Shown here in pieces: positions 42,150 through 57,143 of a stretch of DNA of 64,000 nucleotides (position 1 is the stretch's first letter; each line of letters begins with the position of its first letter). Position numbers and translations under genes: made by a program. Source of the DNA: Schistosoma mansoni (lineage: Eukaryota; Platyhelminthes; Trematoda; Strigeidida; Schistosomatidae); assembly GCF_000237925.1 (NCBI RefSeq), contig NC_031495.1, forward strand, positions 26,622,857 through 26,686,856, written 5' to 3'. Below the pieces are notes generated by a model. The model ran no database searches. It was given only the letters and a program-made list of their open reading frames with translations, and had not been told where the DNA came from.

Positions 42150-44008
42150 TACAAGCCACATTCCAGTCATTTACTCAACTTAACTAAATCAAACAAGTTA
42201 CGCAACATTACACGTAACACTGTCTAAACAAAAAACTAATGCACATACCTGTCTGCACATTCGAAAATTATACAAATTACCACACACCTATCGCCTTATT
42301 ATCATCAATAATATTTCTGTCAGTGGTACTTTTATCATTATCATTGCTACTATCGCTATTATCATTTTGGCTATTATTATTATTATTATTATTATTATTT
42401 CTGTACACTACCAATTTTAAAGTAAACGGATCCACAAGCTTACCCCACCATATTTATAAAATCAAGAACATAATCATTAAAATTAGCAAATCTTTTTTTC
42501 ATCGAAAATAATAGTACTGACCAGTTGATTTACAAAACCATAATTACAATGCCAGTAAGAAATTCACCCCAAAAAACAAAACTAAACAACTCTCAACCTC
42601 TCACAAAACTTCTTGCTCACTACTAGTCAATTCAGAAGTTGTTTCAAAAGTCAATGCTATGCTTATCTATCTCTCATGTACACAATTAATAAGAAACAAG
42701 GAAATAGGTAAGCAGACCATATAAATTAACCAAGTCAAATAAGCAGAAAAAACAAACTCATCCTCATAACACGTACAGTTAATTAGTTAGTTAGTTTGCC
42801 AACCACTATCCGCTGATAACTTTCATCCCAGTTTTATTTATGTTAATGTTACCATCACTGTCTTCATTATTATTATTCCATTGACTATAAACAACAATCA
42901 TGTCTTCAGTTCCGATCACCTCATCTCTTCCACTCATTGACAAAATTAATTCAGTCATAGAACAAGGTAATAAAAGTATTCTCACAAAATATCATCATAT
43001 ATGGCGTTTATTCAACAGTCTAAACATGAACCTGTTCATATTAGAGAAACAGTCAAAATTATGTAAACAAATGTAGAAAACTATGCAGTTAGTTAGTTTG
43101 TTTGTCAATCGAAACCAATCGTGTGTCAACTCACGTTACTTCTATATGTACATGTTTCATAGGTAATCAAGTAAGTAGTATGTTCATAGGTAGGTTAATA
43201 AAAAGCGTGCAATTGCAAAAGTCATTTAACATGGATTTTACACATCATTGAGACGTCATGTTAGTTGTGGTCATAATGCATTCCGTTGAAATAACAAGAC
43301 CTATCAGTCAGATAACCAAAGCTACCAATGGATAAAACCGCTATACCAGTATAACATTCATTTTTACCAAACTGCTTCATTCCAAAAATTCATATTGTAC
43401 CAAACAATCGAAATGACCATAAGTCTTCTCTCATTGAAGTCAACGGTTAGTTGACCAGATCTCCATTTATTTATCACCTTCAAACAACAGCAATAAATAA
43501 GTACTGTGTGCAAAATATTTCACCATTTCTAATAATAATTGTGACACTACCACACTCGCAAAACACAAACTATCTTCTGTCTTCACTACTCTCCTCTTAC
43601 TGGAACAATAAAATTAGATCAGATCAGTCTTCATTTCCGATTATTACAGTTACTATTATTGTGATTTTTGCATTGACCCACACAGTTGTCAAGGTGGAAG
43701 AGACACTAGAAGTTGAACAAAAACACTCATCTTGCCAATAAAACAACCACTATAAACCAAACGTAATAGAAGATTGTTCACGTTGGACAATAGAGACTTG
43801 AGTCATTCAACAATTCGGCAATCCGCTTACAGTAAGTGCTGATGAGTGAGATAGTAGAATTAACAGAAGTAATAGTAGCAGATGACGACCACCCAACCTG
43901 TCCATTATTATCATCTATAGGTAAATAGTGAGTAACACAGATAGATAGAGGAGGAAGAAGAAGAAGAAGAAGAGGAAGTAAAACACACAAAATTATCAAC
44001 TATTAAGC
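39782..44008 (+). repeat. Array copy 7 (type B, interrupted by an LTR element)
   Basis: Type B throughout (CAGCGTAAACGC, TATCTTCAG, AAACAAGGAAAT, CACTACCACACTC). Shares ACACATAGCC with copy 11. Interrupted at 40694-41679. Confidence 0.95.
40694..41679 (+). mobile_element. TRIM-like non-autonomous LTR retrotransposon
   Basis: Two 282-bp direct repeats, 40694-40975 and 41398-41679, begin TG and end CA. They differ by eye only at one three-base block (CAACTAGTG against CAACCGTTG). A 4-bp duplication ATAC flanks the element (40690-40693, 41680-41683); array units without the insert read TTATACCATTACC, confirming the empty site. A putative primer-binding site starts TGGTGTCGCTGCC at 40978, just inside the 5' LTR. 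A purine tract, AAAGGGGGGACGAG (41384-41397), abuts the 3' LTR. The 422-bp interior is GC-rich with no gag or pol motif. Each LTR carries a 10-bp-arm palindrome (40705-40726 and 41409-41430). Size and layout fit a terminal-repeat retrotransposon in miniature, mobilised by a full-length relative elsewhere. Confidence 0.9.
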
Positions 44009-45322
44009 AAAGGTGACAAAACACATTAAAACACTACCACCACACATGATACCACTAGTCACAAATTTTAGGAGTCGATTAGTTCTACCCAGTAACAAGG
44101 TGCATTAGCAGATCACAGCATGAAACATTGAGGCGCGTTGTTCTTGAAGATGCAGCACGAACATCAACCGGTGGAAAGAGCTACACACACACACACACAC
44201 ACACACTCACTAGCCCTCACCCATCACTGCCGCCGCCCAATGCCAGCCAAAACAACACCCCACTTCCACCCCCAACCCCTCAACCTCAAACACAAACCCA
44301 CGACGCTCCCACCCGCCCGCCTCCTTTACCATCACCGCCGAACACCACTCCGTCGAAGACGTATCACCAACCCGGAAATCACAACAGTTTACAATCACCT
44401 CACCCCACTTCCCATTTCCAGCTTGTTGTTGTTGGTAGTGGTAATAACAATAACAACACCTCCAACAAACTACACCACCAGCAAAACACAACATTACCAC
44501 TTACACACCATCTTAATCTCTTCTTAATTCATCACGACTCATTTATTATAAAACTCTAGCCACATTACGTCCTCTCAATCCTATCACATACACTTGCACA
44601 CATTACAGTCATGAAAATATGTGGAGAGCAGGACAGCACGTTGAAAATACTCAAGTGTCTGGATGAGAGTCGCTTACATTTGAACAACAACATTGTCTGT
44701 GTGTTTACATAAATCAACAGATAAATAAACGTAAAATACCCTCTCTTCAATAAGTCATCGTTTCGACTTACTACAATTACAAATTATCAACCATATGACT
44801 CAAACACACAGCCAGCTTTTAATCCATACTATATGACATTATGATCGTTACCAATACCATTAAAGTTAACAGGCACAAAGACGAAGTCAAAGATAAATCA
44901 GAAAAACCATTTGATTACTTATACCATTACCTACCAGCAATAGCTTATATATCATCAATTCCACTATTCTTATTCACTCACTACGTGCCAACCAGATATA
45001 CTCACCACTAACATATGGATCACACATCTGTCATCAACCAACTTACGTATAACAAATTTATTATCACGTCACACTAACAAAACAAAACACTTACAGCGTA
45101 AACGCTTTTCTCACTATATCTTCAGTAGTACTAATTAGTAATGTAATGTCAAACAACACTCGCAATAATATCAAATTTATCCACACACATTAGCTACATA
45201 TATATAGATATATAAATATACATACAAATACAAATACAAATACAAATACAAATATATACTTCACTCACATCAAACCTACCTAATCATGTACAGTTAATTT
45301 CATTAACCAAGAACTACTACTT

Positions 45323-45363
<41 letters not shown>

Positions 45364-47160
45364 GCTACAAGCCACATTCCAGTCATTTACTCAACTTAAC
45401 TAAATCAAACAAGTTACGCAACATTACACGTAACACTGTCTAAACAAAAAACTAATGCACATACCTGTCTGCACATTCGAAAATTATACAAATTACCACA
45501 CACCTATCGCCTTATTATCATCAATAATATTTCTGTCAGTGGTACTTTTATCATTATCATTGCTACTATCGCTATTATCATTTTGGCTATTATTATTATT
45601 ATTATTATTTCTGTACACTACCAATTTTAAAGTAAACGGATCCACAAGCTTACCCCACCATATTTATAAAATCAAGAACATAATCATTAAAATTAGCAAA
45701 TCTTTTTTTCATCGAAAATAATAGTACTGACCAGTTGATTTACAAAACTATAATTACAATGCCAGTAAGAAATTCACCCCAAAAAACAAAACTAAACAAC
45801 TCTCAACCTCTCACAAAACTTCTTGCTCACTACTAGTCAATTCAGAAGTTGTTTCAAAAGTCAATGCTATGCTTATCTATCTCTCATGTACACAATTAAT
45901 AAGAAACAAGGAAATAGGTAAGCAGACCATATAAATTAACCAAGTCAAATAAGCAGAAAAAACAAACTCATCCTCATAACACGTACAGTTAATTAGTTAG
46001 TTAGTTTGCCAACCACTATCCGCTGATAACTTTCATCCCAGTTTTATTTATGTTAATGTTACCATCACTGTCTTCATTATTATTATTCCATTGACTATAA
46101 ACAACAATCATGTCTTCAGTTCCGATCACCTCATCTCTTCCACTCATTGACAAAATTAATTCAGTCATAGAACAAGGTAATAAAAGTATTCTCACAAAAT
46201 ATCATCATATATGGCGTTTATTCAACAGTCTAAACATGAACCTGTTCATATTAGAGAAACAGTCAAAATTATGTAAACAAATGTAGAAAACTATGCAGTT
46301 AGTTAGTTTGTTTGTCAATCGAAACCAATCGTGTGTCAACTCACGTTACTTCTATATGTACATGTTTCATAGGTAATCAAGTAAGTAGTATGTTCATAGG
46401 TAGGTTAATAAAAAGCGTGCAATTGCAAAAGTCATTTAACATGGATTTTACACATCATTGAGACGTCATGTTAGTTGTGGTCATAATGCATTCCGTTGAA
46501 ATAACAAGACCTATCAGTCAGATAACCAAAGCTACCAATGGATAAAACCGCTATACCAGTATAACATTCATTTTTACCAAACTGCTTCATTCCAAAAATT
46601 CATATTGTACCAAACAATCGAAATGACCATAAGTCTTCTCTCATTGAAGTCAACGGTTAGTTGACCAGATCTCCATTTATTTATCACCTTCAAACAACAG
46701 CAATAAATAAGTACTGTGTGCAAAATATTTCACCATTTCTAATAATAATTGTGACACTACCACACTCGCAAAACACAAACTATCTTCTGTCTTCACTACT
46801 CTCCTCTTACTGGAACAATAAAATTAGATCAGATCAGTCTTCATTTCCGATTATTACAGTTACTATTATTGTGATTTTTGCATTGACCCACACAGTTGTC
46901 AAGGTGGAAGAGACACTAGAAGTTGAACAAAAACACTCATCTTGCCAATAAAACAACCACTATAAACCAAACGTAATAGAAGATTGTTCACGTTGGACAA
47001 TAGAGACTTGAGTCATTCAACAATTCGGCAATCCGCTTACAGTAAGTGCTGATGAGTGAGATAGTAGAATTAACAGAAGTAATAGTAGCAGATGACGACC
47101 ACCCAACCTGTCCATTATTATCATCTATAGGTAAATAGTGAGTAACACAGATAGATAGAG

Positions 47161-47191
<31 letters not shown>

Positions 47192-47221
47192 TAAAACACA
47201 CAAAATTATCAACTATTAAGC
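44009..47221 (+). repeat. Array copy 8 (type B)
   Basis: Type B markers throughout. Carries CAGCACGAACATC, shared with copy 10, and a 15-bp deletion just before the TAC tract (CCAAGAACTACTAC). Confidence 0.95.
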
Positions 47222-48527
47222 AAAGGTGACAAAACACATTAAAACACTACCACCACACATGATACCACTAGTCACAAATTTTAGGAGTCGATTAGTTCTA
47301 CCCAGTAACAAGGTGCATTAGCAGATCACAGCATGAAACATTGAGGCGCGTTGTTCTTGAAGATGCAGCACCAACATCAACCGGTGGAAAGAGCTACACA
47401 CACACACACACACTCACTAGCCCTCACCCATCACTGCCGCCGCCCAATGCCAGCCAAAACAACACCCCACTTCCACCCCCAACCCCTCAACCTCAAACAC
47501 AAACCCACGACGCTCCCACCCGCCCGCCTCCTTTACCATCACCGCCGAACACCACTCCGTCGAAGACGTATCACCAACCCGGAAATCACAACAGTTTACA
47601 ATCACCTCACCCCACTTCCCATTTCCAGCTTGTTGTTGTTGGTAGTGGTAATAACAATAACAACACCTCCAACAAACTACACCACCAGCAAAACACAACA
47701 TTACCACTTACACACCATCTTAATCTCTTCTTAATTCATCACGACTCATTTATTATAAAACTCTAGCCACATTACGTCCTCTCAATCCTATCACATACAC
47801 TTGCACACATTACAGTCATGAAAATATGTGGAGAGCAGGACAGCACGTTGAAAATACTCAAGTGTCTGGATGAGAGTCGCTTACATTTGAACAACAACAT
47901 TGCCTGTGTGTTTACATAAATCAACAGATAAATAAACGTAAAATACCCTCTCTTCAATAAGTCATCGTTTCGACTTACTACAATTACAAATTATCAACCA
48001 TATGACTCAAACACACAGCCAGCTTTTAATCCATACTATATGACATTATGATCGTTGCCAATACCATTAAAGTTAACAGGCACAAAGACGAAGTCAAAGA
48101 TAAATCAGAAAAACCATTTGATTACTTATACCATTACCTACCAGCAATAGCTTATATATCATCAATTCCACTATTCTTATTCACTCACTACGTGCCAACC
48201 AGATATACTCACCACTAACATATGGATCACACATCTGTCATCAACCAACTTACGTATAACAAATTTATTATCACGTCACACTAACAAAACAAAACACTTA
48301 CAGTGTAAACGCTTTTCTCACTATATCCTCAGTAGTACTAATTAGTAATGTAATGTCAAACAACACTCGCAATAATATCAAATTTATCCACACACATTAG
48401 CTACATATATATAGATATATAAATATACATACAAATACAAATATGTACTTCACTCACATCAAACCCACCTAATCATGTACAGTTAATTTCATTAACCAAG
48501 AAATGTGTCCATCCGCAACTACTACTT

Positions 48528-48588
<61 letters not shown>

Positions 48589-50444
48589 TACAAGCCACAT
48601 TCCAGTCATTTACTCAACTTAACTAAATCAAACAAGTTACGCAACATTACACGTAACACTGTCTAAACAAAAAACTAATGCACATACCTGTCTGCACATT
48701 CGAAAATTATACAAATTACCACACACCTATCGCCTTATTATCATCAATAATATTTCTGTCAGTGGTACTTTTATCATTATCATTGCTACTATCGCTATTA
48801 TCATTTTGGCTATTATTATTATTATTATTATTATTTCTGTACACTACCAATTTTAAAGTAAACGGATCCACAAGCTTACCCCACCATATTTATAAAATCA
48901 AGAACATAATCATTAAAATTAGCAAATCTTTTTTTCATCGAAAATAATAGTACTGACCAGTTGATTTACAAAACTATAATTACAATGCCAGTAAGAAATT
49001 CACCCCAAAAAACAAAACTAAACAACTCTCAACCTCTCACAAAACTTCTTGCTCACTACTAGTCAATTCAGAAGTTGTTTCAAAAGTCAATGCTATGCTT
49101 ATCTATCTCTCATGTACACAATTAATAAGAAACAAAGAAATAGGTAAGCAGACCATATAAATTAACCAAGTCAAATAAGCAGAAAAAACAAACTCATCCT
49201 CATAACACGTACAGTTAATTAGTTAGTTAGTTTGCCAACCACTATCCGCTGATAACTTTCATCCCAGTTTTATTTATGTTAATGTTACCATCACTGTCTT
49301 CATTATTATTATTCCATTGACTATAAACAACAATCATGTCTTCAGTTCCGATCACCTCATCTCTTCCACTCATTGACAAAATTAATTCAGTCATAGAACA
49401 AGGTAATAAAAGTATTCTCACAAAATATCATCATATATGGCGTTTATTCAACAGTCTAAACATGAACCTGTTCATATTAGAGAAACAGTCAAAATTATGT
49501 AAACAAATGTAGAAAACTATGCAGTTAGTTAGTTTGTTTGTCAATCGAAACCAATCGTGTGTCAACTCACGTTACTTCTATATGTACATGTTTCATAGGT
49601 AATCAAGTAAGTAGTATGTTCATAGGTAGGTTAATAAAAAGCGTGCAATTGCAAAAGTCATTTAACATGGATTTTACACATCATTGAGACGTCATGTTAG
49701 TTGTGGTCATAATGCATTCCGTTGAAATAACAAGACCTATCAGTCAGATAACCAAAGCTACCAATGGATAAAACCGCTATACCAGTATAACATTCATTTT
49801 TACCAAACTGCTTCATTCCAAAAATTCATATTGTACCAAACAATCGAAATGACCATAAGTCTTCTCTCATTGAAGTCAACGGTTAGTTGACCAGATCTCC
49901 ATTTATTTATCACCTTCAAACAACAGCAATAAATAAGTACTGTGTGCAAAATATTTCACCATTTCTAATAATAATTGTGACACTAACACACTCGCAAAAC
50001 ACAAACTATCTTCTGTCTTCACTACTCTCCTCTTACTGGAACAATAAAATTAGATCAGATCGGTCTTCATTTCCGATTATTACAGTTACTATTATTGTGA
50101 TTTTTGCATTGACCCACACAGTTGTCAAGGTGGAAGAGACACTAGAAGTTGAACAAAAACACTCATCTTGCCAATAAAACAACCACTATAAACCAAACGT
50201 AATAGAAGATTGTTCACGTTGGACAATAGAGACTTGAGTCATTCAACAATTCGGCAATCCGCTTACAGTAAGTGCTGATGAGTGAGATAGTAGAATTAAC
50301 AGAAGTAATAGTAGCAGATGACGACCACCCAACCTGTCCATTATTATCATCTATAGGTAAATAGTGAGTAACACAGATAGATAGAGGAGGAAGAAGAAGA
50401 AGAAGAAGAGGAAGTAAAACACACAAAATTATCAACTATTAAGC
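47222..50444 (+). repeat. Array copy 9 (type A)
   Basis: Returns to type A markers. Private changes GATCGTTGCCAATACC and ATATGTACTTC; shortened AAATAC tract; long TAC tract. Confidence 0.95.
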
Positions 50445-51766
50445 AAAGGTGACAAAACACATTAAAACACTACCACCACACATGATACCACTAGTCACAA
50501 ATTTTAGGAGTCGATTAGTTCTACCCAGTAACAAGGTGCATTAGCAGATCACAGCATGAAACATTGAGGCGCGTTGTTCTTGAAGATGCAGCACGAACAT
50601 CAACCGGTGGAAAGAGCTACACACACACACACACACACACTCACTAGCCCTCACCCATCACTGCCGCCGCCCAATGCCAGCCAAAACAACACCCCACTTC
50701 CACCCCCAACCCCTCAACCTCAAACACAAACCCACGACGCTCCCACCCGCCCGCCTCCTTTACCATCACCGCCGAACACCACTCCGTCGAAGACGTATCA
50801 CCAACCCGGAAATCACAACAGTTTACAATCACCTCACCCCACTTCCCATTTCCAGCTTGTTGTTGTTGGTAGTGGTAATAACAATAACAACACCTCCAAC
50901 AAACTACACCACCAGCAAAACACAACATTACCACTTACACACCATCTTAATCTCTTCTTAATTCATCACGACTCATTTATTATAAAACTCTAGCCACATT
51001 ACGTCCTCTCAATCCTATCACATACACTTGCACACATTACAGTCATGAAAATATGTGGAGAGCAGGACAGCACGTTGAAAATACTCAAGTGTCTGGATGA
51101 GAGTCGCTTACATTTGAACAACAACATTGTCTGTGTGTTTACATAAATCAACAGATAAATAAACGTAAAATACCCTCTCTTCAATAAGTCATCGTTTCGA
51201 CTTACTACAATTACAAATTATCAACCATATGACTCAAACACACAGCCAGCTTTTAATCCATACTATATGACATTATGATCGTTACCAATACCATTAAAGT
51301 TAACAGGCACAAAGACGAAGTCAAAGATAAATCAGAAAAACCATTTGATTACTTATACCATTACCTACCAGCAATAGCTTATATATCATCAATTCCACTA
51401 TTCTTATTCACTCACTACGTGCCAACCAGATATACTCACCACTAACATATGGATCACACATCTGTCATCAACCAACTTACGTATAACAAATTTATTATCA
51501 CGTCACACTAACAAAACAAAACACTTACAGTGTAAACGCTTTTCTCACTATATCCTCAGTAGTACTAATTAGTAATGTAATGTCAAACAACACTCGCAAT
51601 AATATCAAATTTATCCACACACATTAGCTACATATATATAGATATATAAATATACATACAAATACAAATACAAATACAAATATATACTTCACTCACATCA
51701 AACCTACCTAATCATGTACAGTTAATTTCATTAACCAAGAAATGTGTCCATCCGCAACTACTACTT

Positions 51767-51833
<67 letters not shown>

Positions 51834-53670
51834 TACAAGCCACATTCCAGTCATTTACTCAACTTAACTAAATCAAACAAGTTACGCAACATTACACGTA
51901 ACACTGTCTAAACATACCTGTCTGCACATTCGAAAATTATACAAATTACCACACACCTATCGCCTTATTATCATCAATAATATTTCTGTCAGTGGTACTT
52001 TTATCATTATCATTGCTACTATCGCTATTATCATTTTGGCTATTATTATTATTATTATTATTATTTCTGTACACTACCAATTTTAAAGTAAACGGATCCA
52101 CAAGCTTACCCCACCATATTTATAAAATCAAGAACATAATCATTAAAATTAGCAAATCTTTTTTTCATCGAAAATAATAGTACTGACCAGTTGATTTACA
52201 AAACTATAATTACAATGCCAGTAAGAAATTCACCCCAAAAAACAAAACTAAACAACTCTCAACCTCTCACAAAACTTCTTGCTCACTACTAGTCAATTCA
52301 GAAGTTGTTTCAAAAGTCAATGCTATGCTTATCTATCTCTCATGTACACAATTAATAAGAAACAAAGAAATAGATAAGCAGACCATATAAATTAACCAAG
52401 TCAAATAAGCAGAAAAAACAAACTCATCCTCATAACACGTACAGTTAATTAGTTAGTTAGTTTGCCAACCACTATCCGCTGATAACTTTCATCCCAGTTT
52501 TATTTATGTTAATGTTACCATCACTGTCTTCATTATTATTATTCCATTGACTATAAACAACAATCATGTCTTCAGTTCCGATCACCTCATCTCTTCCACT
52601 CATTGACAAAATTAATTCAGTCATAGAACAAGGTAATAAAAGTATTCTCACAAAATATCATCATATATGGCGTTTATTCAACAGTCTAAACATGAACCTG
52701 TTCATATTAGAGAAACAGTCAAAATTATGTAAACAAATGTAGAAAACTATGCAGTTAGTTTGTTTGTCAATCGAAACCAATCGTGTGTCAACTCACGTTA
52801 CTTCTATATGTACATGTTTCATAGGTAATCAAGTAAGTAGTATGTTCATAGGTAGGTTAATAAAAAGCGTGCAATTGCAAAAGTCATTTAACGTGGATTT
52901 TACACATCATTGAGACGTCATGTTAGTTGTGGTCATAATGCATTCCGTTGAAATAACAAGACCTATCAGTCAGATAACCAAAGCTACCAATGGATAAAAC
53001 CGCTATACCAGTATAACATTCATTTTTACCAAACTGCTTCATTCCAAAAATTCATATTGTACCAAACAATCGAAATGACCATAAGTCTTCTCTCATTGAA
53101 GTCAACGGTTAGTTGACCAGATCTCCATTTATTTATCACCTTCAAACAACAGCAATAAATAAGTACTGTGTGCAAAATATTTCACCATTTCTAATAATAA
53201 TTGTGACACTACCACACTCGCAAAACACAAACTATCTTCTGTCTTCACTACTCTCCTCTTACTGGAACAATAAAATTAGATCAGATCAGTCTTCATTTCC
53301 GATTATTACAGTTACTATTATTGTGATTTTTGCATTGACCCACACAGTTGTCAAGGTGGAAGAGACACTAGAAGTTGAACAAAAACACTCATCTTGCCAA
53401 TAAAACAACCACTATAAACCAAACGTAATAGAAGATTGTTCACGTTGGACAATAGAGACTTGAGTCATTCAACAATTCGGCAATCCGCTTACAGTAAGTG
53501 CTGATGAGTGAGATAGTAGAATTAACAGAAGTAATAGTAGCAGATGACGACCACCCAACCTGTCCATTATTATCATCTATAGGTAAATAGTGAGTAACAC
53601 AGATAGATAGAGGAGGAAGAAGAAGAAGAAGAAGAGGAAGTAAAACACACAAAATTATCAACTATTAAGC
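50445..53670 (+). repeat. Array copy 10 (mosaic)
   Basis: Type A until the last quarter, type B at the two late markers (near 53212 and 53287), the same switch as copy 6. Long TAC tract. A 15-bp deletion near 51913 removes the ATG of the small leucine-rich frame. Confidence 0.95.
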
Positions 53671-56299
53671 AAAGGTGACAAAACACATTAAAACACTACC
53701 ACCACACATGATACCACTAGTCACAAATTTTAGGAGTCGATTAGTTCTACCCAGTAACAAGGTGCATTAGCAGATCACAGCATGAAACATTGAGGCGCGT
53801 TGTTCTTGAAGATGCAGCACCAACATCAACCGGTGGAAAGAGCTACACACACACACACACACACACTCACTAGCCCTCACCCATCACTGCCGCCGCCCAA
53901 TGCCAGCCAAAACAACACCCCACTTCCACCCCCAACCCCTCAACCTCAAACACAAACCCACGACGCTCCCACCCGCCCGCCTCCTTTACCATCACCGCCG
54001 AACACCACTCCGTCGAAGACGTATCACCAACCCGGAAATCACAACAGTTTACAATCACCTCACCCCACTTCCCATTTCCAGCTTGTTGTTGTTGGTAGTG
54101 GTAATAACAATAACAACACCTCCAACAAACTACACCACCAACAAAACACAACATTACCACTTACACACCATCTTAATCTCTTCTTAATTCATCACGACTC
54201 ATTTATTATAAAACTCTAGCCACATTACGTCCTCTCAATCCTATCACATACACTTGCACACATTACAGTCATGAAAATATGTGGAGAGCAGGACAGCACG
54301 TTGAAAATACTCAAGTGTCTGGATGAGAGTCGCTTACATTTGAACAACAACATTGTCTGTGTGTTTACATAAATCAACAGATAAATAAACGTAAAATACC
54401 CTCTCTTCAATAAGTCATCGTTTCGACTTACTACAATTACAAATTATCAACCATATGACTCAAACACATAGCCAGCTTTTAATCCATACTATATGACATT
54501 ATGATCGTTACCAATACCATTAAAGTTAACAGGCACAAAGACGAAGTCAAAGATAAATCAGAAAAACCATTTGATTACCTATACCATTACCTACCAGCAA
54601 TAGCTTATATATCATCAATTCCACTATTCTTATTCACTCACTACGTGCCAACCAGATATACTCACCACTAACATATGGATCACACATCTGTCATCAACCA
54701 ACTTACGTATAACAAATTTATTATCACGTCACACTAACAAAACAAAACACTTACAGCGTAAACGCTTTTCTCACTATATCTTCAGTAGTACTAATTAGTA
54801 ATGTAATGTCAAACAACACTCGCAATAATATCAAATTTATCCACACACATTAGCTACATATATATAGATATATAAATATACATACAAATACAAATACAAA
54901 TATATACTTCACTCACATCAAACCTACCTAATCATGTACAGTTAATTTCATTAACCAAGAAATGTGTCCATCCGCAACTACTACTTCTTCTACTACTACT
55001 ACTACTACTACTGCTACAAGCCACATTCCAGTCATTTACTCAACTTAACTAAATCAAACAAGTTACACAACATTACACGTAACACTGTCTAAACAAAAAA
55101 CTAATGCACATACCTGTCTGCACATTCGAAAATTATACAAATTACCACACACCTATCGCCTTATTATCATCAATAATATTTCTGTCAGTGGTACTTTTAT
55201 CATTATCATTGCTACTATCGCTATTATCATTTTGGCTATTATTATTATTATTATTATTATTTCTGTACACTACCAATTTTAAAGTAAACGGATCCACAAG
55301 CTTACCCCACCATATTTATAAAATCAAGAACATAATCATTAAAATTAGCAAATCTTTTTTTCATCGAAAATAATAGTACTGACCAGTTGATTTACAAAAC
55401 CATAATTACAATGCCAGTAAGAAATTCACCCCAAAAAACAAAACTAAACAACTCTCAACCTCTCACAAAACTTCTTGCTCACTACTAGTCAATTCAGAAG
55501 TTGTTTCAAAAGTCAATGCTATGCTTATCTATCTCTCATGTACACAATTAATAAGAAACAAGGAAATAGGTAAGCAGACCATATAAATTAACCAAGTCAA
55601 ATAAGCAGAAAAAACAAACTCATCCTCATAACACGTACAGTTAATTAGTTAGTTAGTTTGCCAACCACTATCCGCTGATAACTTTCATCCCAGTTTTATT
55701 TATGTTAATGTTACCATCACTGTCTTCATTATTATTATTCCATTGACTATAAACAACAATCATGTCTTCAGTTCCGATCACCTCATCTCTTCCACTCATT
55801 GACAAAATTAATTCAGTCATAGAACAAGGTAATAAAAGTATTCTCACAAAATATCATCATATATGGCGTTTATTCAACAGTCTAAACATGAACCTGTTCA
55901 TATTAGAGAAACAGTCAAAATTATGTAAACAAATGTAGAAAACTATGCAGTTAGTTAGTTTGTTTGTCAATCGAAACCAATCGTGTGTCAACTCACGTTA
56001 CTTCTATATGTACATGTTTCATAGGTAATCAAGTAAGTAGTATGTTCATAGGTAGGTTAATAAAAAGCGTGCAATTGCAAAAGTCATTTAACATGGATTT
56101 TACACATCATTGAGACGTCATGTTAGTTGTGGTCATAATGCATTCCGTTGAAATAACAAGACCTATCAGTCAGATAACCAAAGCTACCAATGGATAAAAC
56201 CGCTATACCAGTATAACATTCATTTTTACCAAACTGCTTCATTCCAAAAATTCATATTGTACCAAACAATCGAAATGACCATAAGTCTTCTCTCATTGA

Positions 56300-56943
56300 G
56301 TCAAGTGATAGCAGCATTAAGTGAAAAGATGTCAATCAAATTACTTTACAGCTATAGTTGATAACACAATGAATAATACAAATGGTGTTTTTTTTTGTTT
56401 CTTTTTTTGCATTCTGAAAGATTTAAAAAGTCAATATTGTTCAACTATTCGAACAGTTGATAACTTTTTTTAAAAAAATTCATTAATCTATTTGTACTCT
56501 GTATAGAAGTAAGTGTACAATAATGTTTTGAAAGTTTCAAATAGAATAAATGGTAAATTAAGAATCAAAAGAACTTTTAAATAGTTCATATAATGTTAAA
56601 TCAATATTTTTTTGGGGGGAGGGGGAAAGGTTGAGGAGTGTTTTGACATGTGAACTGAGAATCGATTCATTCATTTAGACTGTTTGATATATGAATTCGA
56701 TTTTATAAAGAATGATTTTGTTACGTCCTTGATCTGTCTATCCACTTTGTGACGAGGATAACTTGTCTAATCTAGATTAAGACCTTGACGCGATAGGCTG
56801 ACTGGCTTAACCTTGAGACTAGTATGCGTGAGTTCGAAGTGGGGGATAGAGATTGATTGGATGACAGCCACGTGCGAGAGAGAAGACAACTAGAACACTA
56901 CTCGCTTTATTCCCAAATCCGATCTGCTACCCCCGATTTCAGA
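56300..56943. other. Non-array sequence inside copy 11, with possible LTR start
   Basis: 644 bp unrelated to the unit. The left part is AT-rich with poly-T. From 56719 (TGTTACGTCCTTGATC) to the gap the text looks like the start of a Gypsy-type LTR, judged from the TGTTACG beginning and its GC-richer composition. This is a weak call. It may be a real insertion or a mis-joined contig end. Confidence 0.35.
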
Positions 56944-57143
56944 NNNNNNNNNNNNNNNNNNNNNNNNNNNNNNNNNNNNNNNNNNNNNNNNNNNNNNNNN
57001 NNNNNNNNNNNNNNNNNNNNNNNNNNNNNNNNNNNNNNNNNNNNNNNNNNNNNNNNNNNNNNNNNNNNNNNNNNNNNNNNNNNNNNNNNNNNNNNNNNNN
57101 NNNNNNNNNNNNNNNNNNNNNNNNNNNNNNNNNNNNNNNNNNN
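56944..57143. other. Assembly gap (200 N)
   Basis: Exactly 200 undetermined bases, a size suggestive of an arbitrary placeholder. Frames crossing it are meaningless. Confidence 1.
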
